From a virus, in the IMG/VR virus record IMGVR_UViG_3300008448_000506, positions 1 through 26,998 of that record: a stretch of 26,998 nt of DNA. One strand, given 5' to 3'. Of the stretch, positions 23,222 to 26,998 are shown piece by piece. The position numbers and the translations under genes are program-made. The notes beneath the pieces were generated by a model, which did not search any database, was not told the DNA's origin, and saw nothing but the letters and a program-made list of their open reading frames with translations. How positions within the stretch are numbered: the stretch's first letter is position 1; each line of letters opens with the position of its first letter.

Positions 23222-23626
23222 TTAGTCTTGGTTTAATAGAAGTTCTAGTCTTTCAACTACGGTCCTAAGTAATCCTGGACATTGACATCTTTTGATTGGT
23301 CTTTGTGGTGAGTATATTCGGTTATACAGAGCAAATAGTGCATCAACGTCATCGTTTTGTACTGCTGATGGTGTTTTTCTTATTCGCAACATTAGAGCTT
23401 CATCTTCACCTTGTAATGGTTCCATTTCATTTGCTTTTAACCACGGGAACATTTTATTTAATGATTTACGTCTTTCTTCACATTTATTGCACGTTGGTAT
23501 TCCTATTGCATTTGTGATTGATTTTACTATGTCACCTAGGCCAGCCGCTGGTAGCGTTTGCTCATCTTGTGTTGCTGGTGCTGTTAGGTCAATTGGTTCT
23601 TCTTTTTTAATTGTTTTTTTTGCCAT
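23222..23626 (-). CDS. Small cysteine-motif phage protein, unknown
   Basis: This encodes 134 residues. After a disordered N-terminus (MAKKTIKKEEPIDLTAPATQ), it has GLGDIVKSITNAIGIPTCNK with CNKC at residues 55-60, directly followed by ERRKSLNKMFPWLKA, and near the C-terminus a CQC motif (KRCQCPGLL). The four cysteines could bind a metal ion. The pattern GLGDxVxxxTxAxGIxxCxxCxxRRxxLNxxFPW is one I recall from Bacteroidota phages, usually near lysozyme or terminase genes, with no known role. It starts within the last codons of the sigma-like gene (20-base overlap) and ends in a terminator hairpin. Confidence 0.6.
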   Translation of the reverse strand: MAKKTIKKEEPIDLTAPATQDEQTLPAAGLGDIVKSITNAIGIPTCNKCEERRKSLNKMFPWLKANEMEPLQGEDEALMLRIRKTPSAVQNDDVDALFALYNRIYSPQRPIKRCQCPGLLRTVVERLELLLNQD

Positions 23627-24140
23627 TTTGTTTGTTATTAAAATTGTCTTTTATTTTATCTTTTATTTTCTTCACTCGATAGTGTATTTGGATGAGTTGA
23701 ATATCCGTTTCTTTGCTTATTTTTCTTTGACTCATACCTTTAACAAAATGTAGATAATATAATTGTTTATCAAATGTTTGAAGTTGGTCATATGTCTCAC
23801 TTATTGTATTTAACTTTTGTTGTTTCTCCAAGTCTTCATCTTTCATTTCATTTATCTCATCAATGGTTGTTAATTCATTTTGTTGGTGCTGTAAATGAAA
23901 GTAATCCTCAAAGAAGTTCTTTCTAAATTGTCTATTATTCTTTTGAATCTCTAACAGAAAAATGTTTTTCATTGTTGTAAAGCACCACGAATTATTAACT
24001 GAATCTTTAGGATACTTATGTTCATTTTCTAACATAAACATTAAAAAGTTTTGTACAAGGTCCTTGGCTTCATCTTCATCGCCATTGATAATCTTTGCAT
24101 AAGCATATAGCTTATTCCATTCTTTTTGTGTTAGTGTCAT
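23607..24140 (-). CDS. Sigma-70-like (ECF-type) transcription factor
   Basis: I prefer ATG 24140 (MTLTQKEWNKLYAYAKIING, 177 residues); an upstream ATG at 24176 would lengthen the overlap with the previous gene to 65 bases. Residues 8-72 resemble sigma region 2: EDEAKDLVQNFLMFMLENEH, then SWCFTTMKNIFLLEIQKNNR. Residues 112-163 resemble region 4 with a helix-turn-helix: YDQLQTFDKQLYYLHFVKGM, SQRKISKETDIQLIQIHYRV. The region between is acidic and variable, as in ECF sigma factors. It would redirect host RNA polymerase to phage promoters, perhaps the late operon that follows. The C-terminus is Lys/Asn-rich. Which promoters it uses cannot be read here. Confidence 0.7.
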   Translation of the reverse strand: MTLTQKEWNKLYAYAKIINGDEDEAKDLVQNFLMFMLENEHKYPKDSVNNSWCFTTMKNIFLLEIQKNNRQFRKNFFEDYFHLQHQQNELTTIDEINEMKDEDLEKQQKLNTISETYDQLQTFDKQLYYLHFVKGMSQRKISKETDIQLIQIHYRVKKIKDKIKDNFNNKQNGKKNN

Positions 24141-24360
24141 TTTGTTGGATAAATTTTGCTTGTTCTTCTTTAGCAAACTCTTTTAGTTTTCGATAAAAAA
24201 TTGAGTATTCACCTTCAGATAGAGAGAATGTTATTAATTCATCATCAGCTGGTTCTTCTATGTTATTTGCTTTACAGGTTAGCTGATGGTGGTGGAAAAG
24301 GGTCATATGAAATGTTGGACCCATTCTAAGTAAAAAATCGTTGGTTTCTTTATCTATCAT
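24112..24360 (-). CDS. Hypothetical small protein
   Basis: This encodes 82 residues, starting MIDKETNDFLLRMGPTFHMT and containing a histidine cluster (FHHHQL at about 22-27) and one cysteine. The middle is acidic (EEPADDELITFSLSEGEY), and the C-terminus is helical (FYRKLKEFAKEEQAKFIQQN). I recognise no family. Its start overlaps the previous gene by 11 bases, and its end overlaps the sigma-like gene by about 29 bases. It may be a co-regulator or simply an early phage protein; no function can be assigned. Confidence 0.55.
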   Translation of the reverse strand: MIDKETNDFLLRMGPTFHMTLFHHHQLTCKANNIEEPADDELITFSLSEGEYSIFYRKLKEFAKEEQAKFIQQNDTNTKRME

Positions 24361-24547
24361 TGTATTTTTTTATTTGATTGATTGTTAGTATTGAAACAAT
24401 GGTTATAAGTAAACTAGTTAAATAACCAAGAGGTGTAAACAACATAAGGACCGATGGTCCTATGATAAATGTTGTGATAACTTTAAGTACGTTGTAAGAT
24501 AATCTATTGATTAATTGATTATATCTTTGTTGGTCTTTATTCTGCAT
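24350..24547 (-). CDS. Small membrane protein (65 residues)
   Basis: A polar N-terminus (MQNKDQQRYNQLINRLSYNV) is followed by a hydrophobic region at about 20-57 that can form two transmembrane helices around a short Pro-Leu-Gly turn (VLKVITTFIIGPSVLMLFTP, then TSLLITIVSILTINQI), ending with a basic tail KKYNDR. It overlaps its neighbours by 11 bases on each side. Small early phage membrane proteins of this kind can block superinfection or modulate the host envelope, but nothing here identifies the role. A second holin is conceivable but unlikely so far from the endolysin. Confidence 0.6.
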   Translation of the reverse strand: MQNKDQQRYNQLINRLSYNVLKVITTFIIGPSVLMLFTPLGYLTSLLITIVSILTINQIKKYNDR

Positions 24548-24929
24548 TTTTGTTAGCTAGGTTTTGTTGTGTTATTTGAAAGTACTCATCTGTATAATGA
24601 AGATGCCAGAAATCTTGTTCTCTTTCGTCTTCAGTTAAAAACATATTTTCTATTTCTTTTTTCATCACCATAGATTGTTTATTGTGTGCTTTGTTTACAA
24701 GAGCTATAAGCTCATATTTTTCTTCAATGAATGCTTGTTCTATGATTGCTAAAAATACTGATTGTAATGCATCGTATAAGTCTAGTTCGGTTAGTTCTTC
24801 GTTAGCTGTTAAATCTTCTTTATAACCTATGTTAAGAAGAAAGCTAAGTGCTGCACCATTATATTCTTTACTTAGGGTTGAGATAGCTGATTCAAGTTCT
24901 GTCCATTCGTTATTTTTTACTTTCATCAT
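24537..24929 (-). CDS. Hypothetical acidic helical protein
   Basis: This encodes 130 residues, starting MMKVKNNEWTELESAISTLS; the second Met (24926) is an equal candidate. It is acidic and largely helical, with NEELTELDLYDALQSVFLAI and EQAFIEEKYELIALVNKAHN, and a C-terminal part rich in aromatics and Gln (DFWHLHYTDEYFQITQQNLA). There are no catalytic motifs and no membrane segment. The start overlaps the 43-residue gene upstream by 20 bases. Function unknown. Small acidic early proteins often bind host enzymes, but this is general knowledge and not visible here. Confidence 0.55.
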   Translation of the reverse strand: MMKVKNNEWTELESAISTLSKEYNGAALSFLLNIGYKEDLTANEELTELDLYDALQSVFLAIIEQAFIEEKYELIALVNKAHNKQSMVMKKEIENMFLTEDEREQDFWHLHYTDEYFQITQQNLANKNAE

Positions 24930-25041
24930 TTTTAAGAATTATTTTATGTAATTGTTTTTGTGATTTATCCAACTTTTTAATTAATTTCATTATCGCTTTT
25001 AAGTTGGTGTCTTCCAGTTGGTCTATTTGTTTGTGTGTCAT
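24910..25041 (-). CDS. Small basic protein (43 residues)
   Basis: The open frame extends upstream to 25116, overlapping the nuclease gene. I choose ATG 25041 (MTHKQIDQLEDTNLKAIMKL), which follows the nuclease stop by 43 bases and sits just after a promoter-like sequence. The product is a lysine-rich helix ending KKLDKSQKQLHKIILKNDES. It has no recognisable domain and could bind nucleic acid. The longer alternative (68 residues) would add a Met/Asn/Lys-rich N-terminus and remove the gap. The choice is uncertain. Confidence 0.45.
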   Translation of the reverse strand: MTHKQIDQLEDTNLKAIMKLIKKLDKSQKQLHKIILKNDESKK

Positions 25042-25045
25042 TGTA

Positions 25046-25073
25046 ATTATACTATTTTTTATGTTATTGTCAA
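25046..25073 (-). promoter_or_regulatory. Sigma-70 consensus-like promoter before the 43-residue gene
   Basis: On the leftward strand TTGACA (25073-25068) and TATAAT (25051-25046) are both perfect matches to the E. coli-type consensus, 16 bases apart, entirely in the gap after the nuclease stop. A transcript would begin near 25039-25040, on or just beside the ATG at 25041, so the message would be nearly leaderless. In an AT-rich genome chance matches occur, and Bacteroidota normally use a different consensus. Confidence 0.4.
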
Positions 25074-25084
25074 GTTTATTTTTA

Positions 25085-25615
25085 TTAGAATGGTAACCCA
25101 TCATCTTCATTTCCATCTTCCATTTTTGCTTTATAATCCATCAATGGTTTGAATATGCTTTTATCTAAATCTGTTTCATATTTATCAGCGTCAATGTGGT
25201 GAAGATGATATACTTTTTTAAGAACCACTTCGGTTGTATAATCATTCTTTTGTAAATTTTGCATTGAGAATGGTGTATTAACCAAATCTAAATCTGTTAC
25301 GTCCCAAATCATTGTTACATTGTTTTTAAAGATATTGATATATGTAGCTCTAGTTGTTGGGTGCTGCTTTTGTAATTCTTGAAGTGCTTCTAATTTATCA
25401 CCTTGGATATACCAATCATTAAAATCAGTTGAATTGTAATCTCTTACTTTAATCTCACCGATGTATGCTTGTTTTTTGATGTAATAGCTTACATCCCATT
25501 TAGCATATTCTTTTCTAGCTTCTTTATTAAATGTAAAGATTGGTTGTTGTTTGCAGAAGGTTTTGAATATTTGTCTTCCTTTTTTATCATCCTGTTGAAA
25601 TTGTGTTGTTGTCAT
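25085..25615 (-). CDS. PD-(D/E)XK nuclease-like protein with SSB-type C-terminal tip
   Basis: This encodes 176 residues. The N-terminal half shows a helix (GRQIFKTFCKQQPIFTFNKE) and then the signature AKWDVSYYIKKQAYIGEIKV, where Asp41 and the Glu54-Ile-Lys56 pair fit the D-x(n)-E-x-K active site of the PD-(D/E)XK superfamily. FNDWYIQGDKLEALQELQKQ follows, then a beta-rich second half. The last residues are acidic and end EDDGLPF, close to the DDDIPF tip by which bacterial SSB recruits repair enzymes. A nuclease in DNA processing or recombination is likely. The tip may mimic SSB or recruit its partners. It is the first gene of the leftward cluster, downstream of a palindrome. Confidence 0.6.
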   Translation of the reverse strand: MTTTQFQQDDKKGRQIFKTFCKQQPIFTFNKEARKEYAKWDVSYYIKKQAYIGEIKVRDYNSTDFNDWYIQGDKLEALQELQKQHPTTRATYINIFKNNVTMIWDVTDLDLVNTPFSMQNLQKNDYTTEVVLKKVYHLHHIDADKYETDLDKSIFKPLMDYKAKMEDGNEDDGLPF

Positions 25616-25635
25616 TTGTTTATTGTTTTATTATT

Positions 25636-25652
25636 GCGGTGATTATCATCGC
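25636..25652. promoter_or_regulatory. Operator-like inverted repeat, divergent region
   Basis: GCGGTGAT-T-ATCATCGC is a 17-base palindrome with one mismatched pair. It can be extended to 14-base arms with three mismatches into flanking TTATTATT/AATAATAA-like sequence. It starts 21 bases upstream of the nuclease gene and is the only GC-containing element in that AT-rich stretch. It is likely a repressor or activator site for the leftward early genes, or an RNA hairpin in their leader. The binding protein is unknown. Confidence 0.5.
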
Positions 25653-25735
25653 ATTATTGTTATACTAATAAATATGTTCACTTTTGCATTTGTTAAAATT
25701 TTTTTTAATATTTAACAATTTTTTAACATTAGAAA

Positions 25736-25767
25736 TTTGTTAATTTAATTAAAAAGGCGTATTTTTG
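25736..25767 (+). promoter_or_regulatory. Bacteroidota-type promoter for the rightward gene
   Basis: TTTG at 25736-25739 (-33 box) and TATTTTTG at 25760-25767 (-7 box, consensus TAnnTTTG), 20 bases apart, are a full match to the primary promoter consensus of Bacteroidota. The transcript would start near 25773, leaving a leader of about 12 bases before ATG 25785. The 9-base inverted repeat at 25758-25780 covers the -7 box. Confidence 0.7.
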
Positions 25768-25780
25768 TATAAAAAATACG
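25758..25780. promoter_or_regulatory. Perfect palindrome over promoter -7 box and start site
   Basis: CGTATTTTT (25758-25766) and AAAAATACG (25772-25780) are perfect inverted repeats around a 5-base spacer GTATA. The element covers the -7 box and the expected start point of the rightward transcript and ends four bases before the ATG. This is the classic placement of a repressor operator. Possibly the product of the rightward gene or a neighbouring regulator binds here. Confidence 0.55.
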
Positions 25781-25784
25781 ATTT

Positions 25785-26225
25785 ATGGAAGATAAAAAAA
25801 ATAAAAAATGTGGTACCGAAAAAACAATTAAACATAAAAATGGTAAAATAATTATTGGAACCATAGATAAAACTAATTGTCGTGCTGCATACGTTAGATT
25901 AGAAACGTGGGTTACGGTTCAAGAAAGTCTTGAGACTTCAATAGCTTCGATTAGACGAAGAATAATTGCAAATAGGTATCGAATATTCAATGTTTATTTT
26001 GAAGGGCTTAAATCGTCTCTAATTGATATTGCTTATAATAAAACAAAAGGTTATGGTTATGCTGGAAAGAAATCTTTTATCTCAATTGAGATTACGCTTC
26101 TTGCTGATGATAGATTTGATTATGATGAAGATTTTATATTTAACTGTCAAGCCTTCGGAGATACGCTTTTTGAGCTATTAGAGACATTATCTGAATATTT
26201 TGATATGTCACCATCGTTTAAATAA
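25785..26225 (+). CDS. Hypothetical protein, only rightward gene
   Basis: This encodes 146 residues. The N-terminus is very lysine-rich (MEDKKNKKCGTEKTIKHKNG). The middle contains RLETWVTVQESLETSIASIR, then RRRIIANRYRIFNVYFEGLK, helical and strongly basic; the C-terminus is beta-rich and acidic (FISIEITLLADDRFDYDEDF) followed by a helix (LFELLETLSEYFDMSPSFK). I find no known domain. The basic helices could contact DNA or RNA. It has its own Bacteroidota-type promoter overlapped by a palindrome and ends in a bidirectional terminator, so it is an independently regulated single-gene unit. Opposite orientation to all other genes suggests a regulator or an early or lysogeny-related function, by analogy only. 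Confidence 0.7.
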   Translation: MEDKKNKKCGTEKTIKHKNGKIIIGTIDKTNCRAAYVRLETWVTVQESLETSIASIRRRIIANRYRIFNVYFEGLKSSLIDIAYNKTKGYGYAGKKSFISIEITLLADDRFDYDEDFIFNCQAFGDTLFELLETLSEYFDMSPSFK

Positions 26226-26227
26226 AA

Positions 26228-26246
26228 AAGAGGCTTATAGCCTCTT
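26228..26246. terminator. Bidirectional terminator between convergent genes
   Basis: AAGAGGC (26228-26234) pairs with GCCTCTT (26240-26246) around loop TTATA. It is followed by ATTTTGTTTT rightward and by TTTTTATTT leftward, so it can stop transcripts from both the 25785-26225 gene and the sigma gene, whose TAA (26245-26247) overlaps the stem. Confidence 0.85.
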
Positions 26247-26838
26247 ATTTTGTTTTAATCATTATTTCTTGTAATTGTTTGATAGCTTTTTCTTTTTGTT
26301 GAGATACTGCTTGTCTACTTATACCAAGATATTCACCTATTTGCTTTCCATCATAGCCTTCGGCTGTCATTGACATTATGGTTTGCCATTGTGGTTTCAA
26401 CGTTGATATAGCTTGTTTAAGCAATGATGTATCTGTTTCAGTATATTCTTCATCATCATATGCTATCGTTGAATACAGAGCTTCTCCTGTATCAAAATAA
26501 GTATCATCCAATGATTGAATATAATCAGTTGGTTGTGGTTGTCTTTCTTTATCATATATTTTATTTGTTGGTATACGAACTATTCTAATATTTTGATTGA
26601 TATAGTTTAACATTTCTTTTCGCATATACGTCCATACCCAACTAGTATAAGTGCTTCCAGCACCTTCTTTATATGTGTTGATAGCTTTATATAACCCAAT
26701 CTTTGAACATTGAATTAAATCTTCTCTATGACTTGAATCTACGTTGAAAGATAAATATAGTTTATACGCCATATTTTTATATTTTTCCCAGTTGGTTTCA
26801 AATGTTTCTGTAATTCCAGTTGATATTGTTGCTTTCAT
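26245..26838 (-). CDS. Sigma-70-family RNA polymerase sigma factor
   Basis: This encodes 197 residues. Residues 18-83 fit sigma region 2: SHREDLIQCSKIGLYKAINT, then GSTYTSWVWTYMRKEMLNYI, with the aromatic residues used in promoter melting. The IRIVRIPTN stretch at 84-92 matches the start of region 3. A variable acidic linker follows (SLDDTYFDTGEALYSTIAYD). Residues 137-190 form region 4 with a clear helix-turn-helix: ISTLKPQWQTIMSMTAEGYD, GKQIGEYLGISRQAVSQQKE. It should bind host core RNA polymerase and direct it to phage promoters. It stands alone, upstream of the rest, and its transcript is capped by the bidirectional terminator, so it may be an early gene controlling later ones. Confidence 0.88.
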   Translation of the reverse strand: MKATISTGITETFETNWEKYKNMAYKLYLSFNVDSSHREDLIQCSKIGLYKAINTYKEGAGSTYTSWVWTYMRKEMLNYINQNIRIVRIPTNKIYDKERQPQPTDYIQSLDDTYFDTGEALYSTIAYDDEEYTETDTSLLKQAISTLKPQWQTIMSMTAEGYDGKQIGEYLGISRQAVSQQKEKAIKQLQEIMIKTK

Positions 26839-26998
26839 TGATATTTGTTTTATTATAAATATATCAATAAAAAGAAAAAAACAAAATATTTTATATTGAT
26901 ATTAAATAGTGCAAAACCATCACATATTGCCGTAGGCTTAATAATAATATATAATATTCTTTTTACTTTTATCTTTTAATTAATAAAGAAAATATATA
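26839..26998. other. Non-coding AT-rich stretch upstream of the sigma gene
   Basis: These 160 bases contain no credible open frame on either strand, no tRNA and no strong hairpin. About 85% of the bases look to be A or T. The leftward strand should hold the sigma gene promoter; the best candidate (TTTTG near 26915, ATATTTTG near 26886) matches the Bacteroidota consensus only partly. Runs of TATATAA at the right edge might be the beginning of a regulatory region continuing outside the window. Confidence 0.5.

Noticed and set aside
23292-23753. Rightward 153-residue open frame
   Set aside because: It lies across two well-supported leftward genes and their overlap, and its composition is that of an antisense shadow.
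26839-26998. tRNA or small RNA gene at the right edge
   Set aside because: No cloverleaf, T-loop motif or stable hairpin could be found in this AT-rich stretch.

Overview
This window is part of a tailed double-stranded DNA phage (Caudoviricetes) or a closely related prophage. It holds both terminase subunits, portal, prohead protease/scaffold, major capsid protein, tail tube, tape measure, tail tip, fibres, endolysin, a probable spanin and a holin. The likely host is a member of the Bacteroidota. The DNA is AT-rich, and starts are preceded by A/T-rich leaders with no Shine-Dalgarno sequence. The one rightward gene has a Bacteroidota-type promoter (TTTG, 20-base spacer, TATTTTTG). The main tail protein ends in a BACON-like domain. 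A tape measure gene without a visible tail sheath gene suggests a siphovirus. No integrase, tRNA, CRISPR array or replication gene is visible.

Almost everything is transcribed leftward (minus strand). Read in that direction: (1) a sigma factor gene (26838-26245); (2) one isolated rightward gene (25785-26225) with its own promoter and operator-like palindrome; (3) a small early-type cluster (25615-23222) with a PD-(D/E)XK-like nuclease, small unknown proteins and a second sigma-like factor; (4) lysis genes (endolysin, putative unimolecular spanin, 23152-22233); (5) terminase small and large subunits (22233-20447); (6) tail/neck genes (20447-12733), including a 1287-residue tail protein with a beta-propeller and BACON domain; (7) tape measure (12733-10862); (8) head genes: XkdF-like protease fused to a scaffold, major capsid protein, tail tube, portal and connector (10772-5555); (9) two fibres sharing one N-terminal anchor plus a LamG-like lectin protein (5468-2548); (10) small membrane proteins, a conserved phage protein interrupted by a homing endonuclease, and a holin that runs off the left edge.

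The order is unusual: lysis genes precede terminase, tail genes precede head genes, and the portal follows the capsid and tail tube genes. Strong hairpin terminators follow the capsid and tail tube genes, suggesting separately tuned output. Seven junctions use the overlapping stop/start TAATG. This supports translational coupling and exposes small genes of 48 and (less surely) 14 residues.

The most notable observations are: a GIY-YIG endonuclease that appears to have entered a conserved gene together with a replacement 3' end, leaving the displaced end as an orphan; a HAD-phosphatase-like domain fused to the portal; no GATC anywhere in the 27 kb; a nuclease-like protein ending in an SSB-type acidic tip; a protease-scaffold gene with a likely internal start; and a palindromic promoter switch.
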